A DNA stretch of 64,000 bases, from the NCBI GenBank assembly GCA_021828475.1, contig JAJZIY010000001.1, forward strand, positions 62,001-126,000. Direction: 5' to 3'. The DNA comes from Actinomycetes bacterium (lineage in GTDB: Bacteria > Actinomycetota > Acidimicrobiia > Acidimicrobiales > Palsa-688). A program made the position numbers and the translations under genes. Positions 26,333 to 34,592 of this stretch are shown here, in pieces (position 1 is the stretch's first letter; every line of letters starts with the position of its first letter). The notes under the pieces were generated by a model that was given only the letters and a program-made list of their open reading frames with translations, was not told the origin of the DNA and did no database searches.

Positions 26333-29300
26333 CAGAACACCGCCGGGTGTAGGTAGGAGCCCCGCCACTCGAGGTCGCCGACCGCACGTGACGCAAGGCG
26401 CTCGGCCAGCTGGTCCAGCTCCTCTGACAGTCTCACGCTGCGGGGCACCCACGGCTCGGCCGGCGCCGACCGGTCAGGGCCGGCAGCCGGTGGTACGTCC
26501 CTTTCGCGACCGGCACCGATCGAGATGGCCGTCGGCCTTCCGCCGCCGGGACGGCCCCCCGGCGTCCAGCGGCTGACCATGCTGCGCCCGGTGCTGTACG
26601 ACACGGTGCCTGTACCTCCTTTCGACCCGCTCACCGGGTCGTCGTTGGCTTGATCGATCGCACGGGCCGTGGGCGTGCGCCCCACAGCCCGGCTGCGTGG
26701 TTCCTGCCCCATCGGGCTCTGGGCGGTTGCCGGCTCCCCGCCCGCCAAGGGCGCGGCCCGGCTCGCCGAGCGCGCCCGGGCGGCGGCCACGTGCACGGGC
26801 CGGGGGGCGACCGGCAGGTGGGCGGGTGCAGTGTGGGTCGTCACGATCTCGGGCACGACCACTTCGGGTGGCGCCTTGGGTTGGCCGCCCCCGGGGGTGC
26901 CCGCTCGGTCGAGCGGGGCGGGCCGGGACCGCCGGTGGAGGGTAGGCAACGGCGGCGACGATCGTGAGTGCCCTCGGGCTCCGGCGCGCTGCTCGGAGCG
27001 CACAGCCGGGGCTGATCTCACGGCCCGGGCAGGAGGCCCCGGCGGGCTCGGCTGGAGGACGGTGTCGTGGCCGTCAACCGACGGCGCGAAAGTGCGAAGG
27101 GCGCGCCGGCGTGGGACGGCGGGGCTTTGGCCGGAGGGTGGCCGCGGCAGCGCCAACCGGTGTGGGACGGCGGGGCTTTGGCCGGAGGGTGGCCGCGGCA
27201 GCGCCAACCGGTGTGGGACGGCGGGGCCCGGTGCCGAGGAGGTTGCAACTGCAGGCTCGGGCACGGGGCCCGGCGCGACGGCGAGACGTAGTCGCGCCGT
27301 CGACGAGTGGAGCGGCCCTCCTCCGGGCAGGACCGAGGCGCCGGCAGGGACGGCCAGTGCCTCCGGAGCATGCAGGGCGAGCGACCGGGCCAGGGTGCCG
27401 CGTGAGCGGGGTAGCCGGTCCTCTCCGGACGCGGAGGCGACGCCCCGCTTGTCGGCGGAGCGCGGTTGGGTAGTCCGGCCGGTCGGCCTCGCACGCGTGG
27501 ACCGGTTCGAGGCCGAGGTCGCCTGGGCTCGGTCCCCTTCTGTCGAGCGCGCCCGTGCCACCAGCGCTGCCCGGGCGAGGGTGGCGAGGGGCGGCTTCGC
27601 TGTTGCGCCGAGCGCCAGGGCCAAGGTGGTGGCGAGCACAGGCGCGACACCCCCGCCCGAGGCCGGCGCGGATGTGGGGCGCTCTGCCCGCAGCGGGGTG
27701 CGGGCACCTGCGATCATCCCGGCCGCTCTGGGAAGGGCGTAGGAGGCCGGCCGCTCGTGCACCGGCCCGGCCGCCGCGGGTGCCGAAGCCCGCATGGCGG
27801 TGTTGGCGCTGCCGGTGGAGGCATTCGGGGTGCCGATGCCGACGTGGGGCCGTGGCCGGCCGCCGGTGGCCGTGACCGGCGTGCCGGGCGGTGCCCAAGG
27901 CCGAGCCTGCGGGCCGGTAACCCTCGTGTTCCTGCCCCAGTGTGTCAACGCCACCGCTGGCAGTGGCTGTCTCCTGATGGGGGTGGCGGTCGCGTCGGGA
28001 CTGTGCCCCAGCGCACGCCTCGGCGCCCGCCACCCTCGGGGCGTCGGCGGCTTGGGAGCGGTAGGGGCGCCAGGCGGGAGAGCCGGCACTGTCGACCTGG
28101 CTGGGGCGGGGACGGCGGGGACGCTCAGATGGGCATGCTCGGAGCGGTGACCGCGTCGGGCGAGCTGCGTGGTTGCCGGCAGCCGACGGCCGAGCGCGGA
28201 CTGGCGGCCGAGCGCGGACTGGCTGGCGGCTGTGTTGGCCGGGCGGAGCTCCGGGCCGGCCGCCCGCCATGCCGGCCTGGTCGCGGCCCGCACGGCGGTG
28301 GTAGGACCGCTACGCCGACCGGACAGCCCGGTAGCGGGCAGCGTGCGGAGCGGTTGGCCGGTGCCGGAGGCGACCGGGTGCCGGGCAGCCGTCGCTGGAT
28401 GAAGCGGTGAACGGGCCGCGGGACCTGTCGGACGCGCCGCGGGACCTGTCGGGCGCGCCGCGGGACCGGAGGGAGGATGCCGGGGCGCTTGCGCCCTCTG
28501 CACGGCGGAGAGAGCGCTACATACCGCCTGCAGTGCTGGTTTGCGAGTGGCAACCGGTAGGAGGGCAGTGGCACCGAGCCGGTGAGCAGGTGACCGGGTG
28601 GCGACGGCGTGCCGATCCTGGGGCGCGGGACCGGGAGACGGTGCCTGCAGAGCGTGCCGGAGGGCGAGCCGGCGACCTGCGGCGGAGGCGGGCCGCTCGG
28701 GGCGGCCCGGAGGCGTGGTTGGACGCCATCCGGACCGAGTGCCGCTGGGGGACGGCTGTCGGGCCGGCTCCGCAACGGCGGGGAGCTGCCGGGTGCGGGC
28801 CAGCTCGGACCGCACCTGGTAGACGAAGGGACCGGGGCGCCGTGCTCGGTCCGGGAGGGCGCGCACGGCCCACCCGTCGGAGCGGCCAGGTTGCACTCGG
28901 CGCTGCGCGTCAGGGGCCCAACCGGCGCCGGCTGCAAGGGTCGGTCGGCCCGGGCCAAGCCGGGCGGGCCCAGGCGCTGGTGCATGGCGCGAGGCGGTCC
29001 TGCCCGCAGGGCCGGGAGGGCCGGCCGGTGCGGGCGATGCAGCCGGTGAGAGCCGGGCTGGTGGCTCAGGCCTGCCGGCGACGGGGCCTGGGGCGGCAGG
29101 GCCGGCCCTGAGCTGTGGCTCACCCTGCCTCACGCGGGCGCGTGCCAAGGCGGCAGTGGCCAGGGCTGCGCCCATGGTCGCGCCGAGTGGCGCCGGCTGC
29201 CACACCCGACCGGAGGTTTCGACCATGGTGTGGGCGCCTCGGCCTCCTTGCACCAGACGGGCGGGACGTCGGGCCGACGCGGCCGTCGCGCCGGCAGGCC

Positions 29301-30570
29301 CGTGGACGAAGGAGCGGCCGGCCAGTGCGATTTTCGTGGAGCGGGCGGCGGTTGTCCGTGCGGCAGTGGGACCAGCCGCGCCCCCGTCAGTCGGCCGGCG
29401 GGCCAGGGAGCCGGTGCCGCCTTGGGCCGCTGCGGTAGGGGAGGGGCGGGCCGGCCGCTCCTCGGCGCCCCCGAGTACAACCCGCATTGCGGTGGGGCTG
29501 ACCGCCGGGAGGGAGCGTCCCACCGTGAAGGGAAGCAGGAGGGGACGTCCTACCGTGACGGGAAGAGGGCCAGCGATCGTTGTGTGCCCGGACAGGACCG
29601 CCGCCACGGGCCGGATGGCCGCGAGCTTCGCTGCCCGAGGCAGCGACGGCTGGGAACCGGGGGAGGGTGACGCCGTTGCCGGGGCTCCAGGACCGTGCCC
29701 CCGGGCTGGCGCTGCTGGCCGGGGGGCCCCCTGTCCATGAGCTGGCCGAGGAAGGGCGACGGATGCCGGCGCGGCGGCGCGCCTGAGCAGGGAAGCGCCG
29801 GACCGGAGCCGACGTCTGCCCGCAGCGGGCTGAACCGGCCCGGCCAGAGCAACTGTCGCAGATGCCAGGCGCGACACGACCGCCGGGCCCAGATGGGCGG
29901 CGGGCGCAATGGAGGAGAAGCCGGGGGCTGGTGGCGACGCTGGTGGGGGCCGCCCCGAAGTACCGCTGCGCTCGACTGTCACCCGGTCGTGGCTGCTCAG
30001 CAGTCGCCCCGTGCCCGAGACGTCGGCCGGGTGGGAGACATAGGCGGGTGTGCTCGCCATTCGACGGGGCGCGCCCGCCGGTCCGGTCGCGCGGCCGACT
30101 CGCGACTGGGTACCTCGGGCCGTGGCCCGGGGCAGCCCGCGCGGGGCGGAGCGCTGCAGGTGGGTGGGCCTTCGTGCCCCGCTCATGCGTTCCTGGATGA
30201 TCTGAAGGGTTTGAGCGCGGCGCTCCTCGTTGGAGACGGAGACGCCGAAGTGGGAGCGCTCGCCTGCCTCCGGGAGGTACTGGTCGGGGGGGCGGACCGG
30301 CAGGCGGGACACGTCCCATCCCGCCACCGGGCCGCGGTGACCGGCCTGGAGGCGGCCGCCGATCGAACGGCCGACCACCGAGACGAAGCGCCCTGTCTGC
30401 GAGGCGAGTGCGCCGATCCCGGGGAGCGGCTGGGTCTTCGATGCCCGCCACGAACGGCCCATGGCGCTGCCCCAGCGATGGAAGCTGAAGCGCCCTGAGG
30501 CTTCCGCACCCAACGGGTGGCGAGGAGACGCCTGGCTCGGTGCCGGGCGGGCGGGGCTCTCAGGCGTCAT
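26332..30570 (-). CDS. 1412-aa Pro/Ala/Arg-rich low-complexity protein in the eCIS operon
   Basis: The ATG lies 3 bp after the upstream tube gene, and the stop overlaps the LysM start by one base, so it is a full member of the operon. Residues about 110-130 (HFGVSVSNEERRAQTLQIIQERM) and the last 35 (SVRLSEELDQLAERLASRAVGDLEWRG) look like ordered helices. Everything between is Pro/Ala/Arg/Gly/Ser-rich with almost no hydrophobic clusters, TM helices or coiled coils. The slot between tube and LysM genes usually holds a small protein in eCIS operons, so this looks like a small component with a huge disordered insert. No tape-measure or fibre gene is seen elsewhere in the window, so it could be a tape measure, scaffold or cargo. 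I do not recognise its function. Confidence 0.65.
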   Translation of the reverse strand: MTPESPARPAPSQASPRHPLGAEASGRFSFHRWGSAMGRSWRASKTQPLPGIGALASQTGRFVSVVGRSIGGRLQAGHRGPVAGWDVSRLPVRPPDQYLPEAGERSHFGVSVSNEERRAQTLQIIQERMSGARRPTHLQRSAPRGLPRATARGTQSRVGRATGPAGAPRRMASTPAYVSHPADVSGTGRLLSSHDRVTVERSGTSGRPPPASPPAPGFSSIAPAAHLGPAVVSRLASATVALAGPVQPAAGRRRLRSGASLLRRAAAPASVALPRPAHGQGAPRPAAPARGHGPGAPATASPSPGSQPSLPRAAKLAAIRPVAAVLSGHTTIAGPLPVTVGRPLLLPFTVGRSLPAVSPTAMRVVLGGAEERPARPSPTAAAQGGTGSLARRPTDGGAAGPTAARTTAARSTKIALAGRSFVHGPAGATAASARRPARLVQGGRGAHTMVETSGRVWQPAPLGATMGAALATAALARARVRQGEPQLRAGPAAPGPVAGRPEPPARLSPAASPAPAGPPGPAGRTASRHAPAPGPARLGPGRPTLAAGAGWAPDAQRRVQPGRSDGWAVRALPDRARRPGPFVYQVRSELARTRQLPAVAEPARQPSPSGTRSGWRPTTPPGRPERPASAAGRRLALRHALQAPSPGPAPQDRHAVATRSPAHRLGATALLPVATRKPALQAVCSALSAVQRAQAPRHPPSGPAARPTGPAARPTGPAARSPLHPATAARHPVASGTGQPLRTLPATGLSGRRSGPTTAVRAATRPAWRAAGPELRPANTAASQSALGRQSALGRRLPATTQLARRGHRSEHAHLSVPAVPAPARSTVPALPPGAPTAPKPPTPRGWRAPRRALGHSPDATATPIRRQPLPAVALTHWGRNTRVTGPQARPWAPPGTPVTATGGRPRPHVGIGTPNASTGSANTAMRASAPAAAGPVHERPASYALPRAAGMIAGARTPLRAERPTSAPASGGGVAPVLATTLALALGATAKPPLATLARAALVARARSTEGDRAQATSASNRSTRARPTGRTTQPRSADKRGVASASGEDRLPRSRGTLARSLALHAPEALAVPAGASVLPGGGPLHSSTARLRLAVAPGPVPEPAVATSSAPGPAVPHRLALPRPPSGQSPAVPHRLALPRPPSGQSPAVPRRRALRTFAPSVDGHDTVLQPSPPGPPARAVRSAPAVRSEQRAGARGHSRSSPPLPTLHRRSRPAPLDRAGTPGGGQPKAPPEVVVPEIVTTHTAPAHLPVAPRPVHVAAARARSASRAAPLAGGEPATAQSPMGQEPRSRAVGRTPTARAIDQANDDPVSGSKGGTGTVSYSTGRSMVSRWTPGGRPGGGRPTAISIGAGRERDVPPAAGPDRSAPAEPWVPRSVRLSEELDQLAERLASRAVGDLEWRGSYLHPAVF
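27111..27227 (-). repeat. 51-bp in-frame direct repeat (2.3 copies)
   Basis: A 51-bp unit starts at 27111 and again at 27162 in identical form; a third partial copy starts at 27213. It encodes a 17-residue unit (HRLALPRPPSGQSPAVP) inside the low-complexity 1412-aa protein. Near-perfect identity points to recent duplication by slippage or recombination. Confidence 0.92.
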
Positions 30571-30573
30571 GGT

Positions 30574-31053
30574 CTAGGTGCCGCTGAAGGTCTTGGACAC
30601 GAAGCCGTGATGAGCTATCTCGAGCTCTTCCTGGAGGGCGTCATTGGCGCCGGCGCTGAAGCGCGGCCCGCTCCAGCGCACCGGGAACGCGTCTTGGATG
30701 TCCCAGGCCCGCAACCGCCTGCCATCGGTGTTGACCGCGGTCACGGCGCCCGTGCTACGGGTGATCTTGTTGCCTGCGCTGGCAAAACCGTCGCCAGAGG
30801 ACTTGGTCACCCACTGGAACAGGGCGTCGCTGTCCGTGATGCCGGCCTTCATGACGATATGCGGCCAGCTGGCGCGGCCCGGGAACTTGTGGACGAAGCC
30901 GTTCTGGCCGCCCTCTTCGAACTCCTTGACCGCCACGTGCAGCTCCAGGCCGCTGATCTCCTGGAAGGTCCCGATCGTGACCCCGTCCACCTCGAACAGG
31001 AACATGGGCGAAACCGCCACTATGCCCTTGAAATCGTCCATTGAGGGGCTCAT
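30574..31053 (-). CDS. gp19-like inner tube protein, second copy
   Basis: 159 aa. I chose ATG 31053 because it overlaps the upstream stop as ATGA and starts Met-Ser-Pro-Ser-Met-Asp-Asp; an in-frame ATG at 31074 is the alternative. Tube-fold signatures are FLFEVDGVTIGTFQEISGLELHVAV and the closing VRWSGPRFSAGANDALQEELEIAHHGF. It is divergent from the tube gene at 31749. eCIS loci commonly carry a main tube subunit and a distinct adaptor tube subunit next to the baseplate, and this one sits nearer the baseplate genes. Confidence 0.88.
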   Translation of the reverse strand: MSPSMDDFKGIVAVSPMFLFEVDGVTIGTFQEISGLELHVAVKEFEEGGQNGFVHKFPGRASWPHIVMKAGITDSDALFQWVTKSSGDGFASAGNKITRSTGAVTAVNTDGRRLRAWDIQDAFPVRWSGPRFSAGANDALQEELEIAHHGFVSKTFSGT

Positions 31054-31220
31054 TGGCTGCGCACCGCCTCCCATGCTCGTGCGTTCAAAGCCGCGACGCC
31101 CTGTACGAGCCGGGCTCTATCGGCATGCTCCAGGTCCAAAAGGTCGTCCATCGGCCAGTGCAGGTGGTAAGCGAGATAGACGATCTCCTGCCATATGGCC
31201 TCGGTCGGGTACTGCATCAT
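31050..31220 (-). CDS. Small DUF6760-like eCIS protein (56 aa)
   Basis: A short frame between two tube-region genes: ATGATG at 31220 overlaps the previous stop, and the TGA overlaps the next start as ATGA. It reads MMQYPTEAIWQEIVYLAYHL, then HWPMDDLLDLEHADRARLV. The Tyr-Pro-x-Glu-x-Ile-x-Glu-Glu/Gln-Ile-Ala/Val-Tyr-Leu-Ala-Tyr-His-x-His-Trp pattern is the DUF6760 type found in phage and eCIS tail operons, possibly a tube-assembly chaperone. Both overlaps show it is translated in coupling with its neighbours. Confidence 0.8.
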   Translation of the reverse strand: MMQYPTEAIWQEIVYLAYHLHWPMDDLLDLEHADRARLVQGVAALNARAWEAVRSQ

Positions 31221-31741
31221 CGCGAGCTGCTCGGGACCTCCTCGATGGCGGCGCGCCGGCCGGCAGCGGTCGGCCTTGCCGGCTCGGCTGCCGCACTCTC
31301 GTGGCCCGGCTCGGCCTCAGCCTGCAGCGCAGGCGTCGAGGTCGAAGTCGCCCCCGGTTGAGGGGCGCTCGCTCGCGCTTCGGCCCTCGCTGCCTCCCTC
31401 TCCATCTCCTCCTGGGCCTCGAGCATGGCCTCGATGTCGGCAGGAGTGCCGAAATTGATGACGCCATAGAAGTCCTGGAGGTACGCGAGGTCGGCGGCGA
31501 AGAGGTTTTCGATCTCGTGGGAGGTGACCAGCTCGAGCGAGCCCAAGCGGCGCACCACTCGGGCCAGCACGACGATGGTCAGGCGCGGGTCGTCGGCAGA
31601 GGTGATGGTGGGGTCGCGCAGCGGCTCGAGCTCGTCGCGCGCTGTCGCCAGGCGCATGACGCCCCGCTTGTGGAGGTTACCGTTGCCATCGAGGTACCCC
31701 CTGGGCAGGACGAACTCGTACTCGGTCCGCAGCGCGCTCAC
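31217..31741 (-). CDS. eCIS tail assembly protein with disordered acidic/Ala-rich tail
   Basis: 174 aa from a GTG. Residues 1-110 are ordered: TEYEFVLPRGYLDGNGNLHKRGVMRLATARDELEPL, then LTIVVLARVVRRLGSLELV and LFAADLAYLQDFYGVINFG. This resembles phage tail assembly (gpG/gp41-type) proteins placed next to tube genes. Residues 110-174 are Glu/Ala/Pro-rich. It overlaps the DUF6760-like gene, an arrangement typical of tail assembly chaperone pairs. Confidence 0.7.
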   Translation of the reverse strand: MSALRTEYEFVLPRGYLDGNGNLHKRGVMRLATARDELEPLRDPTITSADDPRLTIVVLARVVRRLGSLELVTSHEIENLFAADLAYLQDFYGVINFGTPADIEAMLEAQEEMEREAARAEARASAPQPGATSTSTPALQAEAEPGHESAAAEPARPTAAGRRAAIEEVPSSSR

Positions 31742-31748
31742 CCCTGCC

Positions 31749-32231
31749 TCACTTTGTGCGTTCCAGCTTCTCGTGCTGGATCGTTACGGTCTCGGAGATG
31801 GGGTCGTTGCCTGAGACGGTGAAGCTGTCGCTGGAGATCTTGGACGGCCAGCCATTGTAGAAGTTCCAGCGGGCCACCTCCTTCAGCGTCGAATCGTAGA
31901 TGACGACCGAGCCGTTCTTGCGCTGCGAGTCGAGAGCGCTGATCGCCATCCCCTTGTCGCGGATCTGGTTGAACCACTTCCACAGCGGGTCATTGCCGAC
32001 CTCGACAGGTGCTAACCGCTTGACGGATAGCTCACCCGTCCACTTCGGCTTGGAGAAGGCCTTGCGCTGGGCGTACTGGCCGCTCGCCAGCTGCTGCTGG
32101 ATCTCGGTGACCTCCAGCTCGACATCGAGGCCGCTGACCTCGGAGAGCTGGCTGATGACCTCTCCGTCGATCTCGAGGAAGAAGTGGTTGGCGACCAACG
32201 GGTCGGACTTGAGGACGGTTAATTGGGGCAT
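31749..32231 (-). CDS. gp19-like inner tube protein, main copy
   Basis: 160 aa, no extra domains. NHFFLEIDGEVISQLSEVSGLDVELEVTEIQQQ is the tube N-terminal hairpin; VGNDPLWKWFNQIRDKG and the C-terminal SETVTIQHEKLERTK complete the T4 gp19/Hcp-like barrel. Being directly downstream of the sheath suggests this is the major tube subunit. Expression relative to the second tube gene is not visible from sequence. Confidence 0.92.
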   Translation of the reverse strand: MPQLTVLKSDPLVANHFFLEIDGEVISQLSEVSGLDVELEVTEIQQQLASGQYAQRKAFSKPKWTGELSVKRLAPVEVGNDPLWKWFNQIRDKGMAISALDSQRKNGSVVIYDSTLKEVARWNFYNGWPSKISSDSFTVSGNDPISETVTIQHEKLERTK

Positions 32232-32260
32232 GCTGCCTCCCTATCTGGATTGCCTGACGC

Positions 32261-33835
32261 CTAGCTGGCGGACTGCTTTTGCTGGCTGATGCGGAAGATG
32301 ACGAACTCAGCCGGCTTCACCGGAGCGATACCGACCTCGACGACCAACTTGCCCTCGTCTATCGACTGGGGTGGATTGGTCTCGGCGTCGCACTTGACGA
32401 AGAAGGCCTGGTCGGCCGAGGTACCGAAGAGCGCCCCATCACGCCAGAGGCCGGTGAGGAAGCCTTTCAGGGTCCGGGTAACGCCTTCCCACAGTTTCAC
32501 GTCGTTGGGCTCGAAGACTGCCCACTGGGTGCCGTCGAGGATGGTCGTCTCGACCATGTTGAACAGGCGCCGGACGTTGATGTAGCGCCAGTCGCTGTCC
32601 GAGGAGAGGGTGCGGGCGCCCCAGATGCGGATGCCCCGCGTGCCGAACGGGCGGATGCAGTTGATCCCCATCGGGTTGAGCAGGGACTGCTCCGCCTTGC
32701 TCACGTGGTAGCCGATGTCCAGGCACCCGGCGATGGTCTCGTTGGCCGGCGCCTTCCACACTCCGCGGGTCTCGTCCACCCGGGCCCACACGCCGGCGAT
32801 GTGGCCGGAGGGCGGGACCAGGATCTCGGCATCGCCGGTGCCCGTCGGCGTCGGGTTCTCGACTTTGATCCAGGGGTAGTAGAGCGAGGCGAACGCGGAA
32901 TCGTACATGGCGGTGCCGGACAGCCAATCCTTGATCTGCTGCGGCGACATGTCGGGCGGAGCGTCCAGGACAGCCATGCGGTTGCCGTGCAGCTCGCAAT
33001 GGGTGATGAGGGTGGTCTGGACGGCCTTCCACATGTTGAGGTCGACCGTCTTGTCCGGCTTGGTCGCCGCGGTGATCAGGTCAGGGACGATCACCATGGT
33101 GACGTCCTCGGCGATGGTGAGCCCGTTGATACCGGTGCGCGACGACTCGGAGCCGGCGAACTTGCGCCCGTTGACCGGGAGCTTCTCGCCCGGAGCGCGC
33201 TCCAGGGTGAAGCTCCCCGGCTTCATCGCCTCGTTGAGGGAGGAGATGTCCACCGACGAGTCGAGGTCGAGCTTGACCTTGACCTTCTTGGACTGGGCGT
33301 TGACGACGGTCTCGACGTTGGTGTCGCCGGGGGTGATGGTGAGCCCCTCGAAAGTCTCGACGTCCTGGCCCCCCTCGCTGATAATCAGGTTGAACGGGTT
33401 GGGCCCTTCGGCGTCCTCGTCCGGCTCGACGTTCTCCACCCTGACGCTGAGGTTGGCATCGGGCTCGATGCTCGTCACCTGCAGCGGGGTTCCCAGGGCG
33501 CGGTCGGCCGCCGGGAGAGCCAGCTGCGACGGCTGGCCCGAAGGGGCTGTATTGGGGATGCGGACGATGTACGCGATGGTCCCGCCGTTGTCGAAATAGC
33601 CGCGGACGGCGATCGGCAACATGCAACCCTCGGCATAGCCGCCGTAGAGGTCCTCGAACTGGGTCCAGCTGGTCACCAGCCTGGGCTTGACGCCGTCGGG
33701 GTCAGTGGGGTCGTCCGTAGGCGCCTTGCCCGTGAAGCCCACGAAGGCCGCTATGGCAGTGGCGGCTGCGGTCAGGACTTTTTGGGCCGACGGGACCTCT
33801 TCGACGTAGACGCCGGGTGCTGCGTATGTGGGCAT
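32261..33835 (-). CDS. Contractile tail sheath protein
   Basis: 524 aa from ATG 33835, with AGGGAGAGG just upstream. It starts with the sheath hallmark TYAAPGVYVEEVPS. Middle: LVTSWTQFEDLYGGYAEGCMLPIAVRGYFDNGG. C-terminal half: GTRGIRIWGARTLSSDSDWRYINVRRLFNMVETTI and VEVGIAPVKPAEFVIFRISQ, the handshake-arm region of contractile sheaths. The insert at about 140-230 (acidic, PDEDAEGPNPF) is probably a surface domain. First gene of the structural operon and the only sheath gene in the window. Confidence 0.95.
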   Translation of the reverse strand: MPTYAAPGVYVEEVPSAQKVLTAAATAIAAFVGFTGKAPTDDPTDPDGVKPRLVTSWTQFEDLYGGYAEGCMLPIAVRGYFDNGGTIAYIVRIPNTAPSGQPSQLALPAADRALGTPLQVTSIEPDANLSVRVENVEPDEDAEGPNPFNLIISEGGQDVETFEGLTITPGDTNVETVVNAQSKKVKVKLDLDSSVDISSLNEAMKPGSFTLERAPGEKLPVNGRKFAGSESSRTGINGLTIAEDVTMVIVPDLITAATKPDKTVDLNMWKAVQTTLITHCELHGNRMAVLDAPPDMSPQQIKDWLSGTAMYDSAFASLYYPWIKVENPTPTGTGDAEILVPPSGHIAGVWARVDETRGVWKAPANETIAGCLDIGYHVSKAEQSLLNPMGINCIRPFGTRGIRIWGARTLSSDSDWRYINVRRLFNMVETTILDGTQWAVFEPNDVKLWEGVTRTLKGFLTGLWRDGALFGTSADQAFFVKCDAETNPPQSIDEGKLVVEVGIAPVKPAEFVIFRISQQKQSAS

Positions 33836-33992
33836 TCGCCTCTCCCTGTGTGGAGCGGGTTGTTGGTTCCCTGGCTATTGAGCGTGATGCTTTGGTGCGC
33901 CGGCCCCTTGTCAGCCGTCATGGCTAGGCCAGAGACAGTCCTTACCGCCACGACCTTAGAGCAAAAGATGGGACCTTGTCTGCATCTGGAAG

Positions 33993-34021
33993 GCCTTACG
34001 CCTCTATTTTTGCTCGGACAA
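33993..34021 (-). promoter_or_regulatory. Candidate promoter for the eCIS structural operon
   Basis: On the minus strand TTGTCC (34016-34021) is followed by a 17-base spacer and TAAGGC (33993-33998). The -35 hexamer lies inside the first of three spaced repeats. Transcription would start near 33985, leaving about 150 nt of leader before the sheath ATG. The spacing is ideal, the -10 is imperfect. Confidence 0.4.
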
Positions 34022-34067
34022 GTTGTCGGGTTCTGCTCGGACAAGTTGTCGAGCCTGAAACGGACAA
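34011..34067 (-). repeat. Three regulatory iterons with 23-bp period upstream of the sheath gene
   Basis: TGCTCGGACAAGTTGTCG occurs at 34011-34028 and identically at 34034-34051. A partial third copy (CGGACAA) starts at 34061. The CGGACAA cores begin at 34015, 34038 and 34061, exactly 23 bp apart, so they lie roughly on one face of the helix. Each copy also holds an imperfect dyad (GACAA / TTGTC). The array sits in otherwise empty, relatively AT-rich DNA before the operon. Likely binding sites for a dedicated regulator or repeated sigma-factor elements. Confidence 0.6.
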
Positions 34068-34180
34068 AAGTACCTAAAAAGGAGGAGAGGGAAGAAGGCG
34101 AAGTCGCCGCAGCTTCCGTTGCCGGCGTCCAGGGCGGTCGCGACGCCCCGGCGTCGCTCCTGGAAGGCCGGTGAGGCCGC

Positions 34181-34570
34181 TCAGCCGACCGTCGTCTTGA
34201 CGGAGCCGGGGAAGATGACGCTGATGATCCCCCCCCAAGCGCAGTTGCAGGTGGCACCGGCAGCTACGGCAGGCACGTCGCCGATGAGGGTTGTGGCGAC
34301 GGGCGGTTTCCACGGACCGACGGGGACGGGGATGCAGGGCATCGGGGTCAGCACGCCGAGCGCTGCGGCCGTGGCGGAGGCCACTGTCGGGTTGGACAGG
34401 CTGGTGCACATCCCGAAGGGAGGGATGTTGAGCACGGGCACGATGTCGGTAATGGTCGCCGCGGGCTTGCCTTCGATCATTACCCGCTTGAGGGGGAGCA
34501 CGGTCAGGGACGCGGGTGCGACGCCGAAGCTGCAGAGCAGGTTGGCGGTGGAGACCAGTGGATTTGGCAC
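34181..34570 (-). CDS. PAAR-like DUF4280 spike-tip protein (Afp10-like)
   Basis: 129 aa from GTG 34570, with GAGG just upstream. It has the DUF4280 pattern: LLCSFGVAPASLTVLP, ATITDIVPVLNIPPFGMCTS, and Cys residues in TPMPCIPVPVGPW and GATCNCAWGG. DUF4280 proteins are PAAR-like caps that sharpen VgrG spikes. It lies 345 bp upstream of the sheath in the same orientation, separated by the operon's presumed promoter, so it may be transcribed separately. Confidence 0.85.
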   Translation of the reverse strand: MPNPLVSTANLLCSFGVAPASLTVLPLKRVMIEGKPAATITDIVPVLNIPPFGMCTSLSNPTVASATAAALGVLTPMPCIPVPVGPWKPPVATTLIGDVPAVAAGATCNCAWGGIISVIFPGSVKTTVG

Positions 34571-34592
34571 GCTGCCTCGGTCCTCGTCAGGC

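Noticed and set aside
27466-29740. Several plus-strand open frames inside the 26.3-30.6 kb gene
   Set aside because: They are opposite-strand shadows of a GC-rich low-complexity gene: Arg/Gly-rich, with no ribosome-binding sites and no recognisable domains. The minus-strand frame fits the operon exactly.
34072-34095. Strong AAAAAGGAGG ribosome-binding-like site on the plus strand
   Set aside because: No start codon with a useful frame follows at a suitable distance. It is probably chance in a purine-rich stretch beside the sheath promoter.
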